NCBI RefSeq assembly: GCF_004115265.2
Contig: NC_046293.1
Coordinates: forward strand, 24,190,173-24,254,172
Length of the DNA: 64,000 nucleotides
DNA from: Rhinolophus ferrumequinum
Taxonomy: Eukaryota > Chordata > Mammalia > Chiroptera > Rhinolophidae
Reading direction: 5' to 3'
Shown here piece by piece: positions 1 to 13,022 of the stretch. Every line of letters starts with the position of its first letter. Positions within the stretch are counted from its first letter, which is position 1. The notes under the pieces were generated by a model. That model did no database searches. It saw only the letters and a program-made list of their open reading frames with translations, and had not been told where the DNA came from. A program made the translations under genes and the position numbers.

Positions 1-300
1 TGGAATTGCTGTCTCAAAGGCACATGCATTTGTAATTTTGATTACATGTTGCCAAATTGCTCTCTTTTAAGTTTGTACCAATTTATATTCCAAAAAGCAA
101 CACGAGTGACTATGTTCTCTGTGTCATCATCTACATAGTATATTATGCTTGACAGTCTTATAGGTAGAGGTCGTGTCTTAATTTAAATATTTTCCTAATG
201 AGTTAAGTTAAGCCTCAAAGCCCAAAAGCAATTTGTATTTTCTTTTCTGTCAATTGTCTATTCTCATGGCAGTGGTTTTGTCCTTATTTTTCTACTCTAG
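1..300 (+). repeat. Probable old L1 3'-region fragment
   Basis: The wording (gccaaattgctctctt, then gtaccaatttatattcc, then caattgtctattctcatgg) follows the 3' region of ancient mammalian L1 elements, recognised from memory. It is diverged and carries no reading frame. From 300 to about 1700 I see only AT-rich sequence with no gene and no clear repeat. Confidence 0.4.
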
Positions 301-1735
301 TGCACTTGAAGGATAAAATACACGTAACTGTGGGGGAGGGGAATGGAAACCAGAAACATCAGGACAGTCACTGGACTGTCCTGGGTCACCTTTGATGATC
401 ACAATAAAGACAAATGACTTAGAATCTTAAATTTGCCAGGAACCTTAGACATAATATAATTCAATTTTTCAGTTTTAGCTTTTATGTTCACCACCTCCAT
501 CTCCTTCATCCACTCCACTCTCACCTCCATTAGAATCCTGGAGGTGCTTCACTTCTGAAAACATTTCTAACCACTAAGAAAATTGCAATCAACATATGCC
601 CCTCAAATGTACTGCACACCATTGTGTATGGTTTTTTGTTTACTATATGAAAAGTTTTCCTGTCATTTCTACCTATACAAGTTCACACTCCTGCAATCCA
701 CAATACTGACATCTCAAGTACTCTTAAAAACTGAAAGTGTTTAAATAAGTTTGGCACCAAAATTTATTTAGTGGCAAAATCTGACCTGAGTTGATGGGTT
801 GCAATTTAGAGTATTTATCTCACATTTCAAATGTTTTTCAGAAGAATTATTTGCTTTTACAGGATGCTGCTTTAGAGCCTGCTGGGGACATTACCTGGAA
901 GTATATTACATTTCTGAAATTTGTAAAATCTTGGATATTGAAAGTCACTTGGCCCTGAGGACCAGATTAGGGATTGTGGACCTGCATATGAATTTAAAAA
1001 CTCGTCTTTACTTGGTAAAGTTTTAATGCTACACTGGTCTTCTTAAATTCAGGCCTGCGTGTGTTGGCTTACATAAAGTTATTCAAACAAGTCAAGAAGA
1101 ATCAGTTGTGCAATAACATCATGATAATGTTCTACTATAAATACTTACTATGCTTATCCCAAGTTTTGGGTCTTTCTCTGAACTTTACATGTATCTTAAG
1201 GAATATAAGTTATTTAGAAATATTGTTAATGATTCACTTTGGAAACAAAAATTTCACACCATTCCTATCTTGAGGAATATTTTGAAATTGGAGCTATTAA
1301 AAAATCTGTTATATTTGCAACTATGTATATGAGAAAATCAGGATTTTCTTCATATTGTATGACCAAAACAAAATACAGAAATAAATAATCTACAACCCTA
1401 ATTGTAAATGTGTATTTTTTGCATAAATTTAATTGTGCTCATTGCCCTCTTAAGTAGATATTTTAAATATGGCCTCATTAAATATATATATATTTCCCCC
1501 CCCCAAATATTTTTATACTAATCAAATGCTGCTTTTAACTCATTTTACACACTGGAATTTCTCATAAAATTTTATTTGGAAAGAGTTTTATTCAATTACC
1601 CAATGGTATAAAAATAGAATAGGACAGTGATAACTAGAGATTGTAGAATACATCTTCTGCAATCCTTGGAGGAAAGAAAGGTGACCTTTGGGTTGTTTCA
1701 GGTGAAGAATATGGATGGGATTGTAGAAAAGAGAA

Positions 1736-1741
1736 TTTATT
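1736..1741 (-). promoter_or_regulatory. C1R: Candidate C1R poly(A) signal
   Basis: The minus strand reads AATAAA about 120 bases past the C1R stop codon. That gives a short 3' UTR, from 1861 down to roughly 1715. No transcript evidence is available here; the call rests on position and the exact hexamer. Confidence 0.5.
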
Positions 1742-1861
1742 TCACACAGTGTCTTTCTGCATCAGTGATTTTAATATGGATTCTTAGTGGTTATAAACAA
1801 TGTCAGATAATTTTTTTATATATACACTGCTCTCTGGATTCTGACCAAGTAAATTCTGGGC

Positions 1862-2631
1862 TCAGCCCTCCTCCTCCATCTCTTTCTTGATCCAGTCCAC
1901 GTAGTTGAGTAATTTGGTGTAGAAACCGTACCCCTTGCTACACCCGATGCCCCAGGATACAATGCCCGTGGCCACCCAGCGGTCATTGTTCCTATCCCTC
2001 ACTGCAAAGACCCCTCCACTATCCCCCTGACACGCATCCTGCTTTAGAGTCGGGTCCCCAGCACAGAACATGCTTTGAGAAAACACGTCGTTCCTATTTT
2101 TACCCCGGAGCCACCTCTCACATGCCTCTCGCCTAGCTACCGGCAGACGGACAAACCTGAGGTCGTTTGCAATCCTCTCCTCCATTATCCCAAAACCACT
2201 GACATAGCCCATGAGACCCCTGTCATAGAAGGTCTCGTTGTCAGGGAGGCAGATAGGGAGGAGGTTGGGGCTTAGGGTGACACTATTTTCCAGTTCCAGA
2301 AGGGCGATGTCCCCCTCAAAATTGTGGGACTCATCCTGGCGGTAGTCTGGGTGGATGCTGACACGGCGGACAGGGTGGTTTCCTAGTTTTGTGATCTCTT
2401 CCACACTTATGTGGCCTAGGAAAACATCCACCGAGGCATTGGTTTGGGTGTTGTGTTCTTTGGGGTAAAGGGTGTGGGCAGCTGTGAGGATCCAGCGATC
2501 GCCCAGCAAGGCTCCGCCCCCTCGCCCATGGATGTTGGTGAATGCCTGCCAGGGGAAATTGCCCATCTTTGCTTGTTGCCCTCCAATGATGCGCTGCTTC
2601 TCTTCCACAGGGTGGACCGGTTTCCCACACA
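1862..2631 (-). CDS. C1R: C1R last coding exon: linker and whole serine protease domain
   Basis: One uninterrupted exon encodes residues 450-705. Visible elements in order: VCGKPV linker Cys, activation site R-IIGG, His in LTAAHTLYP, Asp in GDIALLELE, Ser in CQGDSGGV, and trypsin-like Asp189 six residues before the catalytic Ser (DACQGDSGG). A protease domain without internal introns is the known arrangement of C1r, C1s and part of the MASP family. The polypyrimidine-AG acceptor lies at 2632-2640. It encodes the C1r B chain, which autoactivates and then cleaves C1s. Confidence 0.95.
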
Positions 2632-5600
2632 CTGGAGAAGAGAGACAGCGAAAGCAAGGACAAGTCAGCTCTAGTCACCCCCTTTTCTCTCCTTTAGTCA
2701 GTTAGTTCCTCTTTCATCCCCTCTTACTGGCTCTTTCTCCTCCCATTCCATAAGCTCATCTCTGGCCTCTTTTCAGCTTCTTCTCCTTTGTTCTTGTTTA
2801 TTTCTTCCTGGAGTTTTTCTTGCTGTTTTTATTCCCTAATTTCTCATCTGCTCAGTGAAAATGCTGGAATGTCAGGACTACACCCAGTTCTCTTGGTCTT
2901 TCTCTTCCTTTCTCCTGGAACATCTCCCCTCCTTTTCCCTTACTCCTTGTGTCTATTTTTGACTTCAAGCTGGAGTGTCTCTCCACTCACTTGGTCTCCA
3001 TTCTCTGTGAAAGCTTTTTCTGAGGCCCTGCAAAGTGGAAAGTCACTGAGGATGGACCCAAAGGGTTTCTACTCACCTGGCAAACACCGAGGAATCTTCT
3101 CTCCTTCCTGTTCATTCTTCCAAATGCCCTGTGCTGTGCATGTATACATTCCTGAAGAAAAGGGGGCTATGATCAGATTGGGAGGTGGATGGCAGGAAAA
3201 CCAGGTTGCAGAGGTCAATGATCACTGTGTATGTTGGACAGGGCTGGGGAGAATTGGAACCAGCATGGACAAGGATCAAATGAAAGGTTCAACTATTTCA
3301 GGATGGAGTATCAAAAGTGTTAAGAGGCTCCATTCAAATTTTTTTGTTTTAATGTTATGTGAAAATATCAGAATACTAGCTATATATGTTTGATGTGATC
3401 CCTATTTGTGAAAATAGACACAAAAACCTAGAACGAACATATTAAAATCTTATGCATGACTGTATCTTGGTAGTGGGATTGTAGATAAAAATGGTAACTA
3501 CATTTTCTGACAATTGTGCTGACATATGCCATGCTGTTGCTAAGCACGTTATTTGCATTATCTCATTTAAGTGTCACGGTGACACTTGCAGGTATGCATT
3601 ATTACCCCAATTTTGTAGGCAAGGAAACTGAGCTTAAATAATTTACACAAGGTCATATAACTTCTAAGTTCTAGAACTAAGATGCAAAGTGAGGTTTGCC
3701 TGACTTCAAAGCCCAGCTCTTAAATAATACCTATAATATATACACAACCTATAATAAGATATTTTTTCTTGCATGTTTTAAACCTAGAAAGCATGTGATT
3801 TATTGTATTTTAAAAAAGTCTTAAAGATACCCATAGATGCATTTGGGAGTCATGTAGTAAAACTAAATGCAAAAAACTACAACATAGCAGCCTGAAGAGG
3901 TACGTAGGGAGAATGTGGGGGGAAGTCCCACTGATATAGCTGTAGTGGTGATGATGGTTGTGGGCGTGTTGGTGATGGTCGTAATGATGGTAATTGTGCT
4001 GGTGTTGGTGTTGTTGGTAGTGATAATGACTTTTTGTTATTGGTAGTGGTGGTGATGGTGATGGTGCTTGTGGTGGTGGTGGTGATGTTGGAAGTGGGGG
4101 TGGTGGTGGTGATGGTTGTGATAATGGTGATGGTGGTGGGGGTGCCAATGGTGGTGGTGGCGGTGGTGGCGATGGTGATGGTGGTGGTGGTGGTAAGAGG
4201 GAGCTGACTCTATGAGATTCAAGTCTTTCTTTGTATCACTCAGGTGCCTCCTTCTTCAACCTTATTTAATGCCTCTTGGCACTGTACTATAGGCTCCTGA
4301 AGCCAGTGTCTTGGGCAGACCTTGATATACAGTCCTTAGGGATTCTATCAGAAGAAATCTCAGATGTCTCGAGCAGATGGAAGGGAGAAAACTGCCATTT
4401 GCATGGGTCCCTACCTCTCTCAGACTCGCTGCTACCATCTCTGGTCTTCATCTTGTAATACGGTTCCCGGCAGTAGTACTGGATGCGAGCCTGGTAGGTG
4501 TTCACCCCCTTTGTGGTGGTATAATTGAAGGCCCCATTAGGCAGGCTTCGAGGCTGCCCACAGTCCTTGACTGGGAGAGAACAGAAGGCCGTATGAGAGC
4601 TGACAATGACTGTACTGGAATTTCAGTGGGAGGAATATGAATTCACAGAACAGGCTGAGAACCTCAGGGAAATATGGTCAGTGAGGGGCACTTGCGATGG
4701 ATGGGAAATGGATAGAGTGAAATTCAGTTCTTGGTAGAGACCATCAATCCAGATGAGATGAGGGCTGCCTCCTGAGATGGGCCGTAGGTTTCAAAGAACA
4801 AGTTAAGGATCTTTTGGAGAAAGGCTTAATACAGACCCACTCTTCCCTTCTCAGCCTAGGTCCCCAAGACTAGGGGGTGGAAAGTCCTCAGGGGCAGACA
4901 CATCCTGAGTTGTGACTTACTCTTGCACCTGGGCATGGCACGATGCCATGTGCCATCATCCTGGCAGACAGCTGTGAAGGAGAGCAGTACCTGGTTCCCC
5001 TGTTTGAGCAGAGATAGACGTGCCATTAGTACAAGGAGGAATTACAGCTCGCTTCCTGCCCTTTCCCACACAGTAGGAAGTGCAAAGACAGCTCTCAAGC
5101 TCTCAGACCTCAGCACCCCTGTGGACGTGACTCTTTCGTCCTTCTCCCTAGACAGTCCTCTCAGACCAGAGTTACACATGGGAGCACTGAGTCATACAGC
5201 AGAAAGTCAGAGAAAGGGCTAAAACTGTCAGACCCAAGAAGCCTCTCTCTAGGTAGACTCTTGTCTATTTCCACTGAGGTCCAGTTGAACCCCACAATTT
5301 TAAACTGAAAAAATAACAAGTCTGTTCATGTGTTTTCTCTACATTGAAACAAAAGACTCTTCCCTGAAGTAGAGCCATGTTGCTCTCCCTGTGGAATGCC
5401 CTGCCAGTCTATGCCTGCATCACTTCATCTCTCCTAATTTGCAGTTTTCTTAAGGGAAAGGGTCTTTCCTAAAATACTGGTGCAGGCCAGCTACTCTCTA
5501 GGGTGCTTGAGATGCTGATGTGTGAAGTGCTGCTGCAACCGAGGAGATAGTGGGGACAAGGCAAGAAAATGGCACCCTATGAAATGAAAAGTCATTGGAC

Positions 5601-8600
5601 AATATGAATGAGTTTTATTAAGATCAATAATCACCCCAAAGAGTTAGCCCTGGAAAAGATTGCAAAAGAATGTGTGTGAGAATTAGGATGTCTGAGCGAA
5701 ATATAAATAATGTGAGATAAACTGTGTGACTTGCTTTAAATTCTATGATGTGAATGACAAGTACCAAGGTAAGGGTCGGGGTGGCCAGAAAGGGAGGGTT
5801 GTAACACAAGCAAAGAGTATGTGAGTCTGCAGTCTTCTGAGCCCAGGACACCCAGTTCTCAACCATCAAATGTAAATAAATTCCATGAAGGCTGTGTGAT
5901 GTGCGTTTCTTTATACTGTACCTCCTGCATCTAAAATACTGCCTGAGAGTAAACACTGAAAACGTTTGTTAAATGAATTGACTACTACTTAAGGACGTTC
6001 CAAAGGTCTCTTCTCTCATTCTGATTAGGTCTTCCAAGTGGATCTATTTAACAAAGATAGGCTGTCCAGTCATGTGTCCCTGGCCAGGGGTAATTCCAAT
6101 TGTATGTTTTTTCAAAATAGCATTTAAATTTACCAGCTTTTGTGAAATGGACCAATGAATAAAACCACATTCTTTCCTGAGTCTGCAATGAACAGGATGG
6201 TGGGTCCATGGTCAGACCACCAACGTACATAAAAGAGCCCCAAAACAAGAGGCAGGAGATTTGGTGCTGTTTCCTGCTGTACAAAATCACTGTGATATCA
6301 AGTGAATCACTCCTGGCGCTCCACTTCTGCCCCTGCCTTTTCAGCTCCTAATTCCACAATGAGTTGTTGGATTGGGTCATTAGTTCTTGAAATTGGCTAT
6401 AATTAGAATCACCTGGGTTGCTTTAAACAGTCCTGATGCCCAGGTTGCACTCCATACTAGTGGAATCAGTCTCTAGCAGGGGACCCAGATATCAGTATTT
6501 TTTAGACTCTAAGAGTTTCCAATGTGCAGTCAAGTTTGAGAGTTGGTAGACCAGGTGACCCTTCCAACTCTAACATCTATGATTTCACCTGGGGCTGAAC
6601 CTAAATCTGCTGTGGGCCAATCCATCTGAATTACTCCTGGAATGCTGGGCCAGCTCTCTCCCTCAGCCCTGGGCTCTTACCTCCACGAGCTGGTAGCCTT
6701 GTTTGCAGGTGACAATAAAGTAGTCACGGAACTGGTACTGAGGCTGCAGGTCCTGGATGATGGTGAACTCATCTAGAGTCTTGGGCTGGGGGCACTTGAT
6801 GACTGTGGGGGAGACCGGAGGGTACATTTGTTTCAGAGCCACTTGCCTTCTTTCTCCCCACCTGATCCTGCCCCATTGCTGGCCAGTGAGGGAGGCCCTC
6901 AGGTAACCTTACTTTCAGTGGTGTAGTGTAGCTTCCAGCCCCGGCTGTCCCCTGAGTCGTCTGTGAAGAACAGCAGATCCACGGCATTGCTGATGGTATC
7001 AAGGGCAGCAGGACTTTGCTTCCCACAGAATTCACCAATGTTCCTCCCACTAGCATAGATCTGGTGAAGGAGGAGTGAGGGTCATCTCTCCATTGCAGAT
7101 ATTTTCCCACAGGGCCGAGGTGGTTGTGATGGGAATCCTGCTTTGTGTATGTTTTCAGCTGAAAGGGAAAAGGGGTCCACAGGACCCACTTCCTGTTGTG
7201 TGGGAGCTTGCCCAGCCCATGTGTGATGTTGGTCATTCTTGTCCCAATTGGCCAGACGAGCCAGCAGGCAGTAGGGATGAGAAGAGCCAAGTGGGGATGG
7301 GAAGGAGAGGGAAGGGTCTCTCTGGGGGTGGGATGGCTGTACCTGTAGCTGGTCATAGGGGCAGTGTACTTGCTGGTGGTCATCGATTTCGAAAGGCTCC
7401 AGAAACTTGAGGTGGATGGTATGGCCCCGCTCCACCCTGATGCTGTAGTTGCAGCGCAGGTCAGGCGGGTAGGGCTGGGGGTACTCCAGGCTGGACACGT
7501 AGCCCGATGGCTCTGTGTACAGCTCATTGCTGCACTTGACTGTGAGAGCAGAGCAAAGAGGAGGACACCAGGAGTCTCTCTGGCTGGCCCAGCAAGCCTT
7601 TGCTTAGCCTCTGCCTCCCTCCCACACCACCCGTCCTCACCCTGGCAAGAATGCCCATTCTTCTGAAGCTCATAGCCTGTACGGCAGGAACAGAAGTAGC
7701 CGCCAACATAGTTGTGACACAGGTGTTGGCACTTGGGCTGGATATTCTCCTCAACTGAGTTAAGCTGGGAAGCACATTCATCGAGGTCTGGAAGAGATTC
7801 CGGAAGGAAAGATTAAATTCTTACCGACTTCTGCAGTAGTGCTGGTCTCAGAGAGGTCACTCGTCAGAGGCCTAAAGACCAAGTCAGCTCCTGGCCACCT
7901 GGACCTGCAGGCTTCTCTAATGCTTTCTGGGTACTGCCCAATGGGGACAGGGCCCAGGTTGATAGGCCTTTTCTGGAAAAAGCTCTCTTGAGGGAAAAAA
8001 CAAGGAAGGCCAGGTTTCCTGCTTCTTTGGATTCAAGATTCCCTTCCTCTGGTCCCCATTCTGTATGACTAAGGCCCGTAAAAAGGGCACCCGGGGACCA
8101 CTCACCCACAGCTTGGTAGTAGGCCAGGAAGCCCTTGTAGAACATGACGGTGCCATTTTCCTCATTGGAGAAGTCCGTGTGGAAGGTCAGCAGCATCTTG
8201 TTCCCTTGGGACATAAATTCCTTCTTTCCTGGGGGGTTGCCCAGTGGAGAACCCAGTTGCCCACAGAACCTCCCCAGGGTTTTCTTATCAGCAGAAATCT
8301 GGTGGAAGAAGGAGAAGGGCTAGGAAGAAGGGCTGTTGAGACACATCCCATGTAGCAGGTCAGTGACTGTCCTCTTTCTCTTGTCCCGAGTGAATCATGC
8401 CCCATTGCTGGAATGGCCTCTGCCTGGACTCTACCTGCTGGGCTCTGGCTGTTGCAAACTTCTCCGGGTGACTTTCACCTGCCCACCTGAGTCTCTCATT
8501 GGCTAACTCTTTGCACATTCTCTTGTGCCTGCTATATCGCCCCTTCCCTATTTATGTTCCCCCAGCATGTTTCAGAGCTTTCTTCATTCCCACTCCCTCC

Positions 8601-10453
8601 CATACCTGTCTTCCATTGGAATCCTGGTTGTCTCTACCCAGGCTTTATCATTCCTTCATTCCTAGAGCATGGACTGGTCTGCTTTAATTTCTATCTTCTT
8701 ATTCCACCTCACCTTATTCAAACTATTCACATTCAGCCATGCCTCCTGATATGTACAGCTGAATGTGAGCCTCTGGGGCCTGGCACCAGCCTTAGCATCA
8801 GCAAGCATTGCCAAGCAGAAGATGTTCTTTCCCTCCATCCCATTCCTCACTATCCTTGCCACCAAGACCCTTCCTCCCAACACTGCAAACTTCTCAAGTC
8901 CTCTGGGCTAGAGGTGTATCATTTTCATGTTATCCTCTCACAACCTCCAGGAGGTCTCCTAGGAAAAGTATTTATTAGACATGTGTAGGCTCTACTTGAA
9001 TCCTGAATCTAGAATCTAATTTTTATTGGATGTAGAAAAATGGGACTGGGATAGTACCCTTGGTTTTTATAGAGCTGAAGGGACTGAGCCCATTGTCCCT
9101 GCTGAAGGCTATGCCTGAGCTACCACTACACACATTTCTCTTCCCCATGTTGCTGTGTTTTTGATGAGGCAGGCAATCATGGTGATATTTTCAATGGAAA
9201 CAGGGAAATGGTTTCTTAAAGACTCCCAGCAAGGAAACAGATGGGAAAGGCTTTTCTGACTCCTGTGGACAGTACATTTCCTGAGAGTGGGACTGTACCT
9301 TCCCTCTTCTGTGTTTCTCTCCCAGAGCTCAGTGAGGGCCTCTAAAACCAGTGGACACCATCCATGGTATCACCTGACTCCCAGAATTCCACTCAGCCAT
9401 CAGCTCTTACAGGGTTGGGGCTGTGTCCATGGATGGAAAGTGCTATCCAGGGTGATTAGAGCACAAGTCTTCAGATTCCAGAGATACCTAGCTCTCCCTT
9501 CCCCTCCCGACCTGACCTCCTACCTTGACATAGTCATAGAAACAGCCTTCAGAAGGCTCCAGGTCAAAATGCCAGAAGACGAGCTTCACCCTGTATCCCG
9601 TGGGGACTGTGATCACAGTGGTTGTCTCAAAGTTGTTGGGGTAAGGCTTGGGGTACAGAGGGGAAGTCACCTCCCCAAAGAGCTCCTGTGGGATGCGAAT
9701 GGAGCCTCCCACCCTGCAGAACAGGACTGGCACCAGGATGTATAAAGGCCACCTGCCAAAAAGAAAGAGGGATCTGGGGGGCTGTTTGGACAGTGGCTGG
9801 GGCGGGGGATGGGATGGTCACACCGCTGGGCATTTTCCTCTCTGTCCATTCTAGACCTCACAGATGTTCTAGATGGGGGTGCGTAGAGTGGGGAGGCCTG
9901 TCTCTGCAGCTGCTGTGTTGGGTGTTCCTCCCCAGGGCAGTGTCCAGTCCAGAGGTCATCACACTGCCTTCACCTTTCTCCCCATCCTCCTCCCCTGCCC
10001 TGTCCCATCATTCCCCTCCCCTTCCCGGAATAAGGTTGGCTTGGGACCAGTTAATTGAGGGTGAGGGTTTTCAGTCATGGTTCTCTGAAAGGGTTCCCAA
10101 AGACTTAGCAAAGGCCTCTGGGAGAAATCGCCTATGAAGTATGGAGTGATGCACGGAGGACAGCCCCCCATCTTGCTGCTCCCCTGTTATGAGCTGGGAG
10201 GAAGAAGGGGATGTGTCCAAAACCTCATATGTCTGAGGTCTCCTTTAGTCCTAGGAGGAGGGATGGGGATTATGTTTTTGCGTGTGTGCATGCGTGTGCA
10301 CGCGTGTACACACTGGAATAGACAAGGGATATGGGGAGGGGAAGGCTGTTTCTGTCTCCCCGAATAAATTTGGGAGCAGGCTGCCTCCCGTGCCCAGGGT
10401 TCTCCTCTCTGATTTCTCCCTCCCTCCTTGATCCCCATCAGCCTTACTCACAT
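1862..10453 (-). CDS. C1R: Complement C1r subcomponent, complete, 11 coding exons
   Basis: C1r is the serine protease that autoactivates within the secreted C1 complex and then cleaves C1s, starting the classical complement pathway. Coding exons in gene order: 10453-10452 (AT of the ATG), 9752-9524, 8298-8106, 7787-7641, 7539-7343, 7060-6913, 6802-6681, 4999-4921, 4570-4415, 3151-3077, 2631-1862. All junctions are GT-AG with matching phase, and the total is 2118 bases, or 705 residues, the same as human C1R as I recall it. Domains by residue: signal peptide 1-17, CUB1 about 18-141, calcium-binding EGF 142-190 (DLDEC; CHNYVGGYFCSC keeps the Asn hydroxylated in human C1r), CUB2 193-305, CCP1 307-373, CCP2 374-449, protease from 464. 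Activation site QR-IIGG (Arg463-Ile464) and catalytic His502 are intact. The start codon is split by intron 1. Introns hold only a MIR, a GGT-rich tract and a MER5-type fossil. Confidence 0.96.
3520..3725 (+). repeat. MIR SINE fossil
   Basis: The segment follows the MIR core: tgctaagcacgttatttgc, then tctcatttaagtgtcac, attaccccaattttgtaggc, aaggaaactgagc and aaggtcatataactt. It lies inside a C1R intron. Confidence 0.75.
3930..4200 (+). repeat. Imperfect GGT/GAT trinucleotide tract in a C1R intron
   Basis: About 270 bases are built mainly of GGT, GAT and GTG triplets, such as gtggtggtgatggtgatgg. On the minus strand this reads as His- and Pro-rich open frames. These are an effect of the composition and not genes. 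The run could be length-polymorphic. Confidence 0.85.
6390..6550 (+). mobile_element. MER5-type hAT (Charlie) non-autonomous fossil
   Basis: The copy runs from attagaatcacctgggttgc through cagatatcagtattttt to aatgtgcagtcaagtttgag, which is the MER5A pattern. It sits in the C1R intron between the CCP1 exons and has no coding capacity. Confidence 0.7.
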
Positions 10454-10730
10454 TTCTCAAGTCCTGCTTTTTCGGATTCTGGACTCTCCCGATAGCTCTC
10501 ATCCACTCTGTATGGAGGGAGAGAGCAGTCATGCAGAGGAGGCAAGGGGGAGGGAGGGAATGACTGTGGAGCAGGAAGAGGGGACCATTCCCGGAGGAAT
10601 GTTGTAGGGAATGAACTATTTGCATAAACAAAACCAAAAAAAAAAAAAAAAAATCTGTTTCCAGTTTAATTTAGTTTTGGTTTTGAATTCCCTAATCGTG
10701 GTGCCACCTGCTGGCTTACATGGGAAGGGC
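10453..10730 (-). promoter_or_regulatory. C1R: C1R first exon and proximal promoter region
   Basis: Exon 1 must end at 10452, where the minus strand reads AGAAAT|GTGAGT, so this interval holds the 5' UTR and proximal promoter. On the minus strand TTGTTTATGCAAAT (10618-10631) combines a FOXA-like TGTTTAT with a C/EBP- or octamer-like ATGCAAAT, which suits a liver-expressed gene. GCCACCTGCTGG at 10703-10714 matches the reverse complement of the CTCF core. No transcription start can be fixed without RNA data. The exon call is strong; the factor sites are motif matches only. Confidence 0.5.
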
Positions 10731-12373
10731 TAATAAGATGGGTCAGTTTTTAGGAACAGGAAAGCCTTTGGCTGGGGATCCAGATTTCTCGTTTTCTAAA
10801 TCTGATCTGAATTCTCCCTTTCTTCAGGGATCTACCTAGGGACTGTTGCTATGTTTACAGGATTCCCACCCAAAGGGCAGCAAAAATCACAGCTGAGGGG
10901 ATTCTCTTTTCTGATTGCCCTTTTCATTAACCTGATTCATCTTGTCCTTATGTCCTTAGTCACCCAGCAGCCCTGATCTAGGAACGACCAGGGTTTCAAT
11001 GTCCAGGATAATGTATTAATAACAGGGGGTCGAGGAGGGCAGGGCAGCTGTGAAAGAAGTTTGGTCGCATTGGCGCCCTGCCCTACGTCACTCATGAATG
11101 ACATTTAGGGTGACCCCAAAGCTGCAATAGAGTCAGTTTTAAGACCCTTCTTCCTCACCTCAATGAACTCAGGCCTGCCAATGAACTTGGCTTTTAGAGA
11201 AGTAAGGACAGCTGGGGAGGGGATAGAGACATCCTCTTTTCCTCAGCATCTGGTAAAGAGTTTGAGCCCTTGAGGGTCCCAATTGCCTAGGGCTAGGCAA
11301 ACAGTGTGGTTATGGACCAAGAATGACTTGAGAGAAAGCCAGGCCCTTGGGAGGGAGGAGAGTTCTTGTGTCTGCTGTCTACCAGGCCATAGTATCCTGT
11401 TTTAAAGGTTTGCTCTTTGTGGGAGCCTATTTTCATCAACTCTCCATGGCTCAAATGACCTACGGCACTGTATTCCACAGGGAGGCTAAGGCTGCAGAGC
11501 AGGCGTCTGAGTTCTTAGGCCTCTGGAGTGTATCCTGCTTGTTTCCTGTATTAAATTAATTCCTCCATCCCTGCACGCACCCATCCACTCATTTATCATT
11601 AATGGGAGACCTATTTAATGTGCCAGGTACTTTCCTAGGCCATGGATTGCGAGGACTCACGAGGATGGGGCAGTTCCCCATTAGGCAGTGACCAAGTCAT
11701 CACTGAATATAGTTAGAATGGAGGCACACGGAAGATGCAAAACCAACTAAGGTCTGGAGGGTTTCTCCAGCAGGCTTATATGACAGAGTTGAGGAATGAA
11801 TCTGATGACAGGGCTGATCCATGACATGACCCATGACCTGACCCATGGCCTTGTCAGGTCAAGAGATAGTGGAGAAGGATAAGGACCAGATTAGGATACA
11901 AGAAAGAAGGGACACCTGTCTAGCAAATTGCACATTAGCATCCTGACTGCAGAGTGTGTGTGTTTGTGTGTGTGTTTATGGCGGGGAAAGGATTGCACAG
12001 GTAACAGGCAACAAAGAGGTGGTCCAAGAAAGTAAGTCTTAGCTGAAGTTCTCCCATCCGTCATTCTGAGTTCTGTCCTGGTATCATGCAACATGACTGG
12101 AAAGTGACAATCCTGGATCTTATTAGCTCAGTCCCAGCCCGACCTCCACTCTGCCCAACCATTCAAAATAACCTTTATCTTACACTAAGAATAGAAAGAA
12201 GAAACAGCCATATAAATATTGTTCAGACACTTGTTTTAAAACCAGTATTGGATATTGTTCAATATATATACCAACAGAGGGAAACCTACCATTACTTTAA
12301 GGGAGAAACTTTATTCCCCAGAATCAAATCCTAAGAGGAGTGAACAATGTCACAGACAATGTCTCCAATACTG

Positions 12374-12377
<4 letters not shown>
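10731..12377. other. C1R-C1RL intergenic stretch with nothing recognised
   Basis: I find no gene, no CDS-like conservation and no clear mobile element here, only short GT runs near 11940-11975. Open frames in this stretch are short and lack known motifs. Confidence 0.5.

Positions 12378-12450
<73 letters not shown>
12378..12450. repeat. (TA)n(CA)n microsatellite
   Basis: About 42 bases of pure TA are followed by 30 bases of CA that abut the left end of the mariner copy. The facing (GT)n run after 13022 makes the two CA runs inverted around the element. Confidence 0.95.
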
Positions 12451-12452
<2 letters not shown>

Positions 12453-13022
12453 TCAGACAATTAAATTTAGCAGCCATGATGCTGCTAAACTTTTTTGATA
12501 TCAGAGGGATTATTCATTATGAATTTGTACCGACTGGACAAACAGTTAACCAAGTTTACTATTTGGAAGTGCTAAACGGCTGTGTGAAAAAGATGAAAAT
12601 GACCTGAACTTTTCGCCAACAATTCATGGCTCTTGCATCATGACAATGCACCAGTTCACATGTGAGGTTTTTACAACTCCCTCTGTGAGGGAGTTTTTAG
12701 CCAGTAAACAAATAACTGTATTGGAACACCCTCCCTATTCACCTGATCTGGCTCCCAATGACTTCTTTTTTTACCCAAAGATAAAGGAAATATTGAAAGG
12801 AAGACATTTGGATGACATTTAGGACATCACGTGTAATACGACGACAGCTCTTATGGCCATTCCAGATAAAGAGTTCCAAAATTGCTTTGAGGGGTGGACT
12901 AGGTGCTGGCATCAGTGCATAGCTTCCCAAGGGGAGTACTTCGAAGGTGACCATAGTGATATTCAGCAATGAGGTGTATAGCACTTTTTCTAGGATGAGT
13001 TCAAGAACTTAATTATCCGACC
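12451..13022 (+). mobile_element. Mariner-family DNA transposon, internally deleted
   Basis: The ends form inverted repeats: ggtcagacaattaa on the left and ttaattatccgacc on the right, 12 of 14 matching. The interior encodes the C-terminal half of a mariner transposase: HHDNAPVH, which carries the second catalytic Asp, and SPDLAPNDFF, which carries the third. The N-terminal half is absent; full elements are about 1.3 kb and this is 572 bases. The two catalytic motifs lie in different frames, with a stop upstream of the first, so it is dead. The low number of lesions suggests a fairly young copy. There is no simple TA duplication, because both ends sit in CA/GT microsatellite. Confidence 0.88.

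Noticed and set aside
2788-3393. A 201-codon plus-strand open frame
   Set aside because: It lies antisense to a C1R intron and exon (3077-3151), has no known motif, and its hydrophobic start reflects pyrimidine-rich intron sequence.
3810-4222. Long His- and Pro-rich open frames on the minus strand
   Set aside because: They arise wholly from the GGT/GAT repeat in a C1R intron; no conserved flank, splice context or known domain supports a protein.
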